This document shows, one piece after another, positions 14,354 to 20,753 of a stretch of DNA of 22,401 nucleotides (position 1 is the stretch's first letter; every line of letters begins with the position of its first letter). The notes under the pieces are model-generated. The model ran no database searches and had not been told where the DNA came from. It was given only the letters and a program-made list of their open reading frames with translations. Source of the stretch: Pseudomonadota bacterium (GTDB lineage Bacteria; Pseudomonadota; Gammaproteobacteria; Steroidobacterales; Steroidobacteraceae); NCBI GenBank assembly GCA_023433515.1, contig JAEZCN010000240.1, positions 1 to 22,401 of the forward strand, written 5' to 3'. Made by a program: the position numbers and the translations under genes.

Positions 14354-14456
14354 ATGGGGACATTCCTCGTTTCCTGGCAAACGGGGACAGACCTGACTCA
14401 TCCACCCCGAAGCGAGGTCTGTCCCCGTTTGCTAGGAAACGGAGAATGTCCCCATT
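14353..14456. repeat. GGGGACA-type REPIN (two inverted 42-nt REP arms)
   Basis: Left arm 14353-14394 and right arm 14415-14456 are inverted copies (39 of 42 bases pair) around a 20-nt spacer. Each arm starts aatggggacatt and ends aacggggacagacct, so it holds two GGGGACA cores. The left arm begins on the last base of the CpcT-like TGA stop. On the minus strand the right arm encodes the last residues (MGTFSVS) and TAG of the DUF4112 gene. The related lone arm is at 1198-1239. It likely forms a strong hairpin between the convergent genes. REPINs are mobilised by RAYT transposases, none of which is in view. Confidence 0.88.
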
Positions 14457-14965
14457 ACCCCAAGCCACTGGTACAGCTGGATCAGCAGGAATACGCCGAG
14501 TGCGGTCAGTGCGGCGAACACCAGGAAGATCGCGATCGGCATCAGGATCAGCGCGAGCTTGCTGCGCCTGGCGGTGGGAACCGGCGTCCGACGCCATTGC
14601 TCGAGCAATGCGAGGTTGCGCGTCTGCGCCTTGAACGCGAAATCGAACAGGTCGCCGAAAAGGGGCACGGCGCCGACGATGGCGTCGATCGCGATGTTGC
14701 CGAGCATGCGCAGCTGTATCGACGCGGGTGCGCCGAGCTGGCGCGCGATGCGCAGCGCGTAGACGGCCACGATGCCGCCCGCGATGTCGCCCAGCCCGGG
14801 GATGAAACCGAACAGCGCGTCGATGCCGAAGCGGAAGCTCGTGCCCGGCACCCGGAAGGCCTGGTCGAACAGCCGCGCAAGCGTGCGCAGGTTCTCGAGT
14901 TCGCGTTGCGCCCGGTCTTCGCGGTTGCGTTCGATCGGCCGGCTGGCCGTGCTGCTTGCTTCCAT
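14432..14965 (-). CDS. DUF4112 membrane protein
   Basis: 177-aa inner-membrane protein of the DUF4112 family; function unknown. After a charged N-terminus (ERNREDRAQRELENL) comes the family signature LARLFDQAFRVPGTSFRFGIDALFGF, then IPGLGDIAGGIVAVYAL, and IDAIVGAVPLFGDLFDFAFKAQTRN; these two repeated PGLGD/PLFGD units are the core of the domain. Two more hydrophobic stretches lie at about 138-155 and 157-169. GGAGGG is 9 nt before ATG at 14965, and the stop of the upstream alpha/beta hydrolase gene is 2 nt away, so the two are co-transcribed. The last seven residues and the TAG come from the REPIN right arm, so the native tail has probably been replaced. Confidence 0.9.
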   Translation of the reverse strand: MEASSTASRPIERNREDRAQRELENLRTLARLFDQAFRVPGTSFRFGIDALFGFIPGLGDIAGGIVAVYALRIARQLGAPASIQLRMLGNIAIDAIVGAVPLFGDLFDFAFKAQTRNLALLEQWRRTPVPTARRSKLALILMPIAIFLVFAALTALGVFLLIQLYQWLGVMGTFSVS

Positions 14966-14967
14966 GT

Positions 14968-15888
14968 CTAGCTACCCTCCGGCGCGAGCGCCGCGATTTC
15001 CTGTTCGAGCACCGGGTTGAATCTCGCCGGGTCTTCCATCATCAGGAAATGCCCGGTGTCCGGCAGGGTCGTCGCGCGGAATTTCGGGACGACCTTGCGG
15101 ATTCGTACCTCGTTGAGCGGTTCGCCGAGGTCGGAATTGATCGCGACGACGGGTACGTCGATTTCCTTCAGCGACTCGGTGAAGTCGTACTCGAGCACCG
15201 CGCGCAGCGCCGGCACCGCGACCTGCGGCGGCGACAGCGACATGTCGTACGCAACCTTGTCGGCCAGCGCGCGGTTGCCGCCGGTCCCGAACAGGTGATC
15301 GCTCACCAGCGTGCGCGTCTGCGCGATGAAGTCGGATTCGAACGGTTTCACGATCGCTTCGATCTGCGCGCGGGTCGGCGTCGGAGCGCCGACCGTCTTG
15401 AACGTGTCGACGCCGATGATGCCGAGCACGCGGTTCTTCATGAGCCGCGCCGCCTCGAGCGACACCGGCCCGCCCATCGAATGGCCGACCAGGATCAGTT
15501 TCTCGGCGGGAACCGCGCCGAGCGCAGTCGCGACGTCGTGGCCGAATCGCGCGATCGACCATTCGGTGCGACTGGCGCTGGAGCCGCCGTGACCCGCGAG
15601 GTCCACGGTGACGATGAGGTGTTTCTGCTTGAACACCGGCACCTGCTCGCGCCAGTAGTTGGAGTCGCCTGACCAGCCGTGGATGAACACCAGCGCGGGC
15701 TCGCCGCTGCCGTAGACGCGGTACTGCACGTGCACGCCATCCGGCGCGATGGCGATGCGCGCCGCACCTTCGGTTGGCGCATTGCTGGCGGCGGGAGCGG
15801 GCGGCGGCGGGGCCTCGGGCTTGCTGCAGGCGGTGACGACGAGCGCGGCAACGATCGCCGGCGGGATTGCGGAGACGAATGAACGCAT
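14968..15888 (-). CDS. Alpha/beta hydrolase lipoprotein
   Basis: 306-aa predicted esterase/lipase-like hydrolase. The N-terminus MRSFVSAIPPAIVAALVVTAC is a lipoprotein signal with lipobox VTAC (Cys21), followed by a Pro/Ala-rich linker, so the protein is anchored in the envelope. The fold shows VFIHGWSGDS (oxyanion-hole HG), LAGHGGS, the nucleophile elbow GHSMGG, and a C-terminal LPDTGHFLMMEDP with the catalytic His. The acid residue is probably in VVAINSDLGEP. ATG at 15888 was chosen; a GTG two codons upstream (15894) is also possible. It follows the flavoprotein gene by 47 nt and precedes DUF4112 by 2 nt. The substrate is unknown. Confidence 0.87.
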   Translation of the reverse strand: MRSFVSAIPPAIVAALVVTACSKPEAPPPPAPAASNAPTEGAARIAIAPDGVHVQYRVYGSGEPALVFIHGWSGDSNYWREQVPVFKQKHLIVTVDLAGHGGSSASRTEWSIARFGHDVATALGAVPAEKLILVGHSMGGPVSLEAARLMKNRVLGIIGVDTFKTVGAPTPTRAQIEAIVKPFESDFIAQTRTLVSDHLFGTGGNRALADKVAYDMSLSPPQVAVPALRAVLEYDFTESLKEIDVPVVAINSDLGEPLNEVRIRKVVPKFRATTLPDTGHFLMMEDPARFNPVLEQEIAALAPEGS

Positions 15889-15935
15889 TCTCACGACTTC
15901 AGCAAATCTCCATCAGAAAGGCGACAGGGTAACCC

Positions 15936-17036
15936 TCAAGCGAACGAGGCCGCGTGATCGGCGATGGCCAGCGCCGATGTGAGGCCCGGGCTCTCGATTC
16001 CAAGCAGGTTCACGAGGCCCGGCAGTCCGTGATCGGCGACAGATTCGATGCGGAAATCCGGTTGCGGTTCGCCCGGACCGTGCAGCTTCGGCCGGATGCC
16101 CGTGTAGTCGGGCGTCAGCGCGCCATCCGCGAGATTCGGCCAGTAGCGACGGATCGCCGCGTAGAAGAGCGGCGCGCGCGCGGCGTTCACCGAGTAGTCG
16201 ATGCGATCGATCCACTCGACGTCGGGTCCGAAGCGCACGCGTTTGCCGAGATCGAGCGTCGCGTGGATGCCGAGTCCCGCCGCATGTGGCACCGGGTAAA
16301 TGAGATGTTTGAACGGCGACCGCTGCGCGACGGTGAAGTAATTGCCGCGGCCGTAGCGCAGCTTCGGTATGCGCCCGCGCGGATAGCCGTCGATGCGCGA
16401 CAGCATGTCCACCGCGCCGAGGCCCGCGCTGTTCACCACGAACCGCGCCTCGATTTTCGTGGCCGCGGCGCCGCCGGTCTCGAGCAGGAAGCCGTCCGTC
16501 AGCCGTTCGAGTCTTTCGACGCGGCAGTCGCACACGAGCGTGCCGCCGGCATTCTCCATGTCGCCCTGGAGCGCCAGCATGTACGGATGCTGGTCGACGA
16601 TGCCGCTCGTCGGGCAATGCAGCGCCGCCGTACAGCGCACTTCCGGCTCCATCTTGTGAGCCTCGGCCGCCGAGATCATGCGCACGCCGTAGACGTCGTT
16701 GATGTGCGCGCGCTCGAGAAGGTGCATCAGCACTTCCTCTTCTTCGTGCCCGTTGGCGACGATGAGCTTGCCGCAATCCTGGTGTTCGACGCCGCGCGCC
16801 TTGCAGTACTCGTACAACGCGCGGTTACCGGCCACGCAGAAGCGCGCCTTGAAACTGCCCGGGGTGTAGTAGAGCCCTGCGTGGATCACGCCGCTGTTGC
16901 GGGCCGAGGTCGCGGTGCCGGGATGTGCTTCGGATTCGAGCAGCAGCACCTCGCGGCCGGCGAGAGCGAGCGCGCGCGCGGTCGCGAGTCCCACGACTCC
17001 AGCGCCGATCACCACGCAGTCCACCCGATCCGCCAT
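15936..17036 (-). CDS. FAD-dependent oxidoreductase, L-2-hydroxyglutarate oxidase (LhgO)-like
   Basis: 366-aa DAO-family flavoprotein. GAGVVGLATA (residues 11-20) binds FAD, and ARNSGVIHAGLYYTPGSFKARFC, read in two parts, matches the LhgO/L2HGDH active-site region. CGKLIVA, SGIVDQHPYM, FVVNSAGLGA and HLIYPVPHAAGLGIHATLDL are also family-typical, with GIRPKL and GIESPGLTSALAI at the end. It would oxidise L-2-hydroxyglutarate to 2-oxoglutarate or a similar 2-hydroxy acid, feeding electrons to the quinone pool. ATG at 17036 is 6 nt after TAGATT and is divergent from the VOC lipoprotein gene with only 14 nt between the start codons. The protein is shorter than E. coli LhgO (~420), so related substrates are possible. 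Confidence 0.85.
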   Translation of the reverse strand: MADRVDCVVIGAGVVGLATARALALAGREVLLLESEAHPGTATSARNSGVIHAGLYYTPGSFKARFCVAGNRALYEYCKARGVEHQDCGKLIVANGHEEEEVLMHLLERAHINDVYGVRMISAAEAHKMEPEVRCTAALHCPTSGIVDQHPYMLALQGDMENAGGTLVCDCRVERLERLTDGFLLETGGAAATKIEARFVVNSAGLGAVDMLSRIDGYPRGRIPKLRYGRGNYFTVAQRSPFKHLIYPVPHAAGLGIHATLDLGKRVRFGPDVEWIDRIDYSVNAARAPLFYAAIRRYWPNLADGALTPDYTGIRPKLHGPGEPQPDFRIESVADHGLPGLVNLLGIESPGLTSALAIADHAASFA

Positions 17037-17048
17037 ATACTCAATCTA
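17036..17048. promoter_or_regulatory. Abutting divergent -10 boxes between the flavoprotein and VOC genes
   Basis: TATACT at 17036-17041 on plus lies 9 nt before the VOC ATG (17051). TAGATT on minus (17043-17048) lies 6 nt before the flavoprotein ATG (17036). The start codons are 14 nt apart, so both transcripts would be nearly leaderless. No good -35 elements are visible. Confidence 0.4.
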
Positions 17049-17050
17049 TC

Positions 17051-17668
17051 ATGCAGACATTGCCGATCCGCCGATCATTCGCGGTTTTACTTTGTGTGTT
17101 CGTCTTCGCCGCCTGCTCGCGCGGCGACGATCCACCGATTCTGCAGGCGACCGTACGTTCCGTGACGCTGGGAAGCACCACCGACGACGTCGGTACGCGG
17201 CTGCAGGACTGGGGATACCAGCCGGTGACGTTCGTCGCTAACTATCCAGGGACCACGCGTGTGCATGCGCTGCTGTGGGAAGTACCCGAAGAGGTGGTCG
17301 AGAAGTCGCTGGAATTCGCGGCCCCCGCCAGGGTGCCCGCGCACGCGCGGGTGCTGGTCGTCGAGTCGGCTGTTGAGCGGCCCACCGCGTCCGGCGCGGA
17401 CCTCGGGAAGTTCTACCGCGGAGTGCTCGGCGTCGATGTGCCGCGTTTCCCCGCGTCCGGCGAGCTTCCCGACGGGGTGCGCTTACACGCCTGGACGATG
17501 GCGGTTCCAAACATCCTCGAGGCGCGCAACCGCCTGCGCGAGGCGAACATCCCGGTGGTTTTCAACCCGGTGGCGCTGACGAGCCCGGTCTTCGGCGATC
17601 ACAAGATGCTCGCCATCCGCGCGCCCGACGGCGTGCTCGTCGAGCTCATCGAAACGACCGCTAACTGA
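17051..17668 (+). CDS. VOC-superfamily (glyoxalase-fold) lipoprotein
   Basis: 205-aa protein. Residues 1-22 (RRSFAVLLCVFVFAAC) are a lipoprotein signal with lipobox FAAC and Cys22. The rest resembles paired beta-alpha-beta-beta-beta units of vicinal-oxygen-chelate proteins: LGSTTDDVGTRLQDWGYQPV, VLVVESAVERPT, then LGKFYRGVLGVDV, MAVPNILEARNRLREANIPVVF and MLAIRAPDGVLVELIE, which ends in the usual metal-ligand Glu position. The other ligands are not clear, so it may be non-catalytic. An ATG at 17051 is used; it follows TATACT by 9 nt. It is divergent from the LhgO-like gene and overlaps the stop of the D-2-hydroxyacid dehydrogenase gene by 8 bp tail to tail. Confidence 0.78.
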   Translation: MQTLPIRRSFAVLLCVFVFAACSRGDDPPILQATVRSVTLGSTTDDVGTRLQDWGYQPVTFVANYPGTTRVHALLWEVPEEVVEKSLEFAAPARVPAHARVLVVESAVERPTASGADLGKFYRGVLGVDVPRFPASGELPDGVRLHAWTMAVPNILEARNRLREANIPVVFNPVALTSPVFGDHKMLAIRAPDGVLVELIETTAN

Positions 17669-19088
17669 GCCGGCGCAGGACCTTTCCCGGGTTCATGATC
17701 CCGTTGGGATCGAAGGCCTGCTTCACGCGGCGCATGAGCTCGAGCTCCACCGGATCCGCGTAGCGTTCGAGCTCGGAAACCTTGAGCTGGCCGATGCCGT
17801 GTTCGGCGCTGAAACTGCCGCCGAACTCGCGCACGATGTCGTGGATCGCGCGTTTCAGCCTTGGCTCGGCCGCCTGCAACTGCTCGGCCGGCGTGCCGTG
17901 CCGCTGGTTGATGTTGAAGTGAAGGTTGCCGTCGCCGAGGTGGCCGTACGCGACCAGCACGCCCTGCGGCACATTCGCGGCCACCCAGGCACCCGCGCGT
18001 TCGATGAATTCGGGTACGCACGAGACGGGCACGGAGACGTCGTGCTTGAGGCTCGCGCCATCCTTGCGCTGCGCTTCGGGAATGGTCTCGCGCAGGCGCC
18101 AGAACGCATCGCGCTCGCGCTCGCTCATCGCGATGCTGCCGTCGAGCACCCAGCCGGTTTCCGTGGCGTCTGCCAGCGCTTGCTCGAGGATGGCGCCGAG
18201 CGAGTCGTCGGCGCGCGGGCTCGAGAGCTCGCACAACACGTACCACCCGGCCGGGCTCGACAGTGGATCGACCACGCCCGGAATGTGGCGGGTAGTCAGG
18301 TCGATGCCGATGCGCGGGATCAGCTCGAACGAGCTCACGCAGTCGCCGCTGGCCGCGCGCAGCGCGCCGAGCAGTTCGACCGCGGCGGACGGGTCGCGCA
18401 CCGCGAGGAACGCGGTGGCGAACGAGCGCAGCGCGGGCTGCAGTTTGAGGCAGGCGGCCGTGATCACGCCGAGCGTGCCCTCGGCGCCCAGGAACAGCGA
18501 CTTGACGTCGTAGCCCGTGTTGTCCTTGCGCAGGCCCGTGAGCGTGTCGAGCAAGCGTCCGTCGGGCAGCACGACCTCGAGACCGAGCACCATCTCGCGC
18601 GCCATGCCGTAACGAATGACGTTGAGTCCGCCGGCATTCGTCGACAGGTTGCCGCCGAGCATGCAGCTTCCCTCGGCGCCGAGAGACAGCGGCAGGTAGC
18701 GGTCCGCGGCCTTCGCCGCGGCCTGCAGGTTCGCGAGGATGCAACCGGCCTCTGCGATCATCGTGTAGTTAGCCCGGTCGATGCCACGCACGCGGTTGAG
18801 CCGCGCGAGTGAGAGCAGGACCTGGCTGCCCGTATCGTCGGGCGTCGCGCCTCCGCAGTAGCTGGTGTTGCCTCCCTGGGGCACGACGCCGATACGTCGC
18901 TCATTGCACCAGGCGAGCACGCGCGCGACGGCGGCGGTGTCGGCCGGCGCGACGATCGCCAGCGCGCTTCCGCGGTAGAGAGCGCGATGATCGCGCAGCA
19001 TGGGTTCGGCGCGTTCCGGATCCCGGATGATTCCGCCTTCGTCGAGCAATACCGCCAGCTGGCGCGCCATGTCGGCCTTTTCACTCAT
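17661..19088 (-). CDS. FAD-binding oxidoreductase, D-2-hydroxyglutarate/D-lactate dehydrogenase type
   Basis: 475-aa flavoprotein of the GlcD/D2HGDH family, oxidising D-2-hydroxy acids to 2-oxo acids. The PCMH-type FAD domain shows VVPQGGNTSYCGG (68-80), SLGAEGSCMLGGNLSTNAGG (135-154), YGMAREMVLGLEVVLPDG and FLGAEGTLGVIT. The C-terminal cap has KHDVSVPVSCVPEF, GHLGDGNLHFNI (His382 and His390, metal/substrate ligands), AEHGIG (Glu429-His430) and KQAFDPNGIMNPGKVL. These fit D-2-hydroxyglutarate dehydrogenase best, but D-lactate dehydrogenases share them. ATG at 19088 lies 6 nt after TATGAT with no Shine-Dalgarno sequence. Together with the LhgO-like gene 0.6 kb away, it suggests disposal of both enantiomers of 2-hydroxyglutarate. 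Confidence 0.88.
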   Translation of the reverse strand: MSEKADMARQLAVLLDEGGIIRDPERAEPMLRDHRALYRGSALAIVAPADTAAVARVLAWCNERRIGVVPQGGNTSYCGGATPDDTGSQVLLSLARLNRVRGIDRANYTMIAEAGCILANLQAAAKAADRYLPLSLGAEGSCMLGGNLSTNAGGLNVIRYGMAREMVLGLEVVLPDGRLLDTLTGLRKDNTGYDVKSLFLGAEGTLGVITAACLKLQPALRSFATAFLAVRDPSAAVELLGALRAASGDCVSSFELIPRIGIDLTTRHIPGVVDPLSSPAGWYVLCELSSPRADDSLGAILEQALADATETGWVLDGSIAMSERERDAFWRLRETIPEAQRKDGASLKHDVSVPVSCVPEFIERAGAWVAANVPQGVLVAYGHLGDGNLHFNINQRHGTPAEQLQAAEPRLKRAIHDIVREFGGSFSAEHGIGQLKVSELERYADPVELELMRRVKQAFDPNGIMNPGKVLRRLS

Positions 19089-19094
19089 CGCGGA

Positions 19095-19100
19095 ATCATA
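19095..19100 (-). promoter_or_regulatory. Putative -10 box of the D-2-hydroxyacid dehydrogenase gene
   Basis: TATGAT on minus, 6 nt (TCCGCG) before the ATG at 19088; predicted leaderless. No Shine-Dalgarno sequence. Confidence 0.45.
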
Positions 19101-19128
19101 GCCCGCGATATCCGCTGGGCGGATGATT

Positions 19129-19134
19129 TAGGAT
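19129..19134 (+). promoter_or_regulatory. Putative -10 box upstream of the mini-ORF and membrane protein gene
   Basis: TAGGAT, 5 nt before the ATG of a 15-codon ORF at 19140 and 74 nt before the ATG of the membrane protein gene. It is divergent from the dehydrogenase -10 box, 28 bp away. Confidence 0.35.
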
Positions 19135-19139
19135 GGCGC

Positions 19140-19187
19140 ATGTCCGGGAATCCACACGCTCCACCTACCGCCTTCGGGCGTCGATAG
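19140..19187 (+). CDS. 15-aa upstream mini-ORF resembling the next protein's N-terminus
   Basis: ATG at 19140 opens MSGNPHAPPTAFGRR and then TAG. The following gene, in the same frame 15 nt after this stop, begins MSHNPYTPPSAPIED; seven of the first eleven residues agree. It may be the relic of a duplicated gene start, or a translated leader controlling the downstream gene. A -10-like TAGGAT lies 5 nt before the ATG. Whether it is translated is unknown. Confidence 0.3.
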   Translation: MSGNPHAPPTAFGRR

Positions 19188-19202
19188 CGCCGGTTTCGAC
19201 CG

Positions 19203-19679
19203 ATGTCTCACAATCCCTATACGCCGCCCAGCGCGCCTATCGAAGACCTCGAACCCGCGGTGCTCCCGGCACCCTGGCAAGTCAGGGCGGCCGTGTGGTT
19301 GATCTGGATTTCGCTGGCGATCACCGGGGTTTTCTATGCGATCGGACCCGAAGATCCTGAACTCGGAGAGCTCCGAGATCTCGGGGAATCATTTCTCCTG
19401 ATCATCGCGTTGACCCTGGCAGGCCTGGTGATCGTGATGGCCCTGCTGAGCTACTTCATCCTGCGCGCGCACCGGTGGGCGCGCATCGTGTATGCGGTAT
19501 TGGTCGTGCTGGGCCTGATCGGCACGTTCGGCGGATTGATCGACGAGTTCCCGTCCGGCTGGCTCGACGGCGCCATGTATCTGCTGTCGATCTCCGTCGA
19601 CGTGACCAGCATCGTGCTGCTGTTCACGCCACCCGCGAACGCGTGGTTCGCGAAGCGGCGCGCGGCAATACAGGCCTGA
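19203..19679 (+). CDS. Small four-helix membrane protein of unknown function
   Basis: 158-aa protein beginning with the proline-rich MSHNPYTPPSAP, a start common to many small integral-membrane proteins of unknown function. Four hydrophobic segments are visible at about residues 27-47 (AAVWLIWISLAITGVFYAI), 64-87 (FLLIIALTLAGLVIVMALLS), 93-112 (ARIVYAVLVVLGLIGTFGGL) and 123-143 (GAMYLLSISVDVTSIVLLF), ending FAKRRAAIQA. No enzyme motif is seen. The ATG has no Shine-Dalgarno sequence; translation may depend on the mini-ORF or a leader start upstream. The gene converges on the desaturase gene with a 3-nt gap between stops. Confidence 0.75.
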   Translation: MSHNPYTPPSAPIEDLEPAVLPAPWQVRAAVWLIWISLAITGVFYAIGPEDPELGELRDLGESFLLIIALTLAGLVIVMALLSYFILRAHRWARIVYAVLVVLGLIGTFGGLIDEFPSGWLDGAMYLLSISVDVTSIVLLFTPPANAWFAKRRAAIQA

Positions 19680-19682
19680 TTC

Positions 19683-20663
19683 TTACTTGAGCTTCTGAAT
19701 CCGGCGCGGATGATGATCGCGCATGGACACTGGCACGGGCTTGAGGTCCCAGATGATTCCCATCCACGACATCACCTTGAGCAGGTAATACGTGATGTCG
19801 ATTTCCCACCAGTAGAAGCCCTGGCGAGTCGAGCTCGGGTAGTGGTGGTGATTATTGTGCCAGCCCTCGCCGAGCGTGATCAGCGCGAGGAACCAGTTGT
19901 TGCGGCTCGAATCGCCCGTGCGATAACGCTGCTTGCCGAACACGTGCGAGAGCGAGTTGATCGTGTACGTACCGTGAGAGCACAAGACGGTCGAGACGAA
20001 GAAGCCCCAGATCAGCATCTGCCAGCCGTTCGTGCCGAGGCCCGGCGCCCACTTCTCCAGTGCCATTCCAGACAGGAACATCGACACCGCCAGCAACACC
20101 GGCACGATGATGTCGAAACGATCGAGCCAGCGCAGCTCGGGGAAGTTCATGAGATCGCGCACGCGCTTGAGATCGGGCGCGAAACCTTTCTTCGACAGGA
20201 ACCAGCTCATGTGCGCGCGCACGAATCCGTGCTGGATCGGCGAGTGGGCATCCTCGGGCTTGTCCGAGTACTGGTGATGATCGCGATGATGCGCGGCCCA
20301 CCAGATGGGTCCGCGCTGCACGGCGGACGAGCCGAGCACGCCCATCAGGAACTGCGCGGTGCGCGAGGTCTTGAACGACTTGTGCGAGAAGTACCGGTGA
20401 TAGAAACCGGTGATCGCGAACATGCGGATGAAATACAGCGCGACGCAGACGATCAGCGCGATGGGGCTCACGCCCACGACGAACACGAACAGGCATGCAA
20501 GGTGCATGAGGATGAACGGCGTCGTGCGGACCCAGTCGATGCGGTCGGCGGTCTGGTCTGTGGCCGCACTCACGGAATGGGCGGGGCGGGTGTCGAACCA
20601 GTTGAGGAGGGCACGGCCCAAGCGAGCGAGAGGATGCGAGGCCGTCTGATTCTGTACGTTCAT
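19683..20663 (-). CDS. Membrane fatty-acyl (acyl-CoA type) delta-9 desaturase
   Basis: 326-aa di-iron desaturase introducing a double bond into acyl chains, using oxygen and a ferredoxin or flavoprotein electron supply. The three histidine boxes are HRYFSH (89-94), HHRDHH (125-130, core HxxHH) and HNNHHHYP (269-276), plus the His in NSLSHVFG. Hydrophobic segments at about 50-80 and 185-225 span the membrane. The tail ends RIQKLK. AAGGA lies about 11 nt before the ATG, and a perfect inverted repeat (20704-20727) lies about 40 nt upstream, a plausible operator for a fatty-acid-responsive repressor. The NADPH reductase encoded at 11005 could in principle supply electrons, but that is speculation. 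Confidence 0.92.
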   Translation of the reverse strand: MNVQNQTASHPLARLGRALLNWFDTRPAHSVSAATDQTADRIDWVRTTPFILMHLACLFVFVVGVSPIALIVCVALYFIRMFAITGFYHRYFSHKSFKTSRTAQFLMGVLGSSAVQRGPIWWAAHHRDHHQYSDKPEDAHSPIQHGFVRAHMSWFLSKKGFAPDLKRVRDLMNFPELRWLDRFDIIVPVLLAVSMFLSGMALEKWAPGLGTNGWQMLIWGFFVSTVLCSHGTYTINSLSHVFGKQRYRTGDSSRNNWFLALITLGEGWHNNHHHYPSSTRQGFYWWEIDITYYLLKVMSWMGIIWDLKPVPVSMRDHHPRRIQKLK

Positions 20664-20703
20664 GCGTCGAAAGGATTCCTTGTCTGGGCGCGCTGGCGGG
20701 GAA

Positions 20704-20727
20704 GGCCGAATGATCGGTCATTCGGCC
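20704..20727. promoter_or_regulatory. Inverted repeat upstream of the desaturase gene (TetR-type operator or htpX terminator)
   Basis: GGCCGAATGA-TCGG-TCATTCGGCC: perfect 10-bp arms with a 4-bp centre. The inner GAATGA-N4-TCATTC has the half-sites and spacing of the Bacillus FadR (TetR-family) fatty-acid operator, TGAATGA-N4-TCATTCA. Its place 41 bp before the desaturase ATG fits an operator. It also lies 27 nt after the htpX stop, and as RNA it would form a stem-loop, but no U-run follows. Confidence 0.5.
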
Positions 20728-20753
20728 CTCCATTTGCATCGGAGTAAGTCGCG

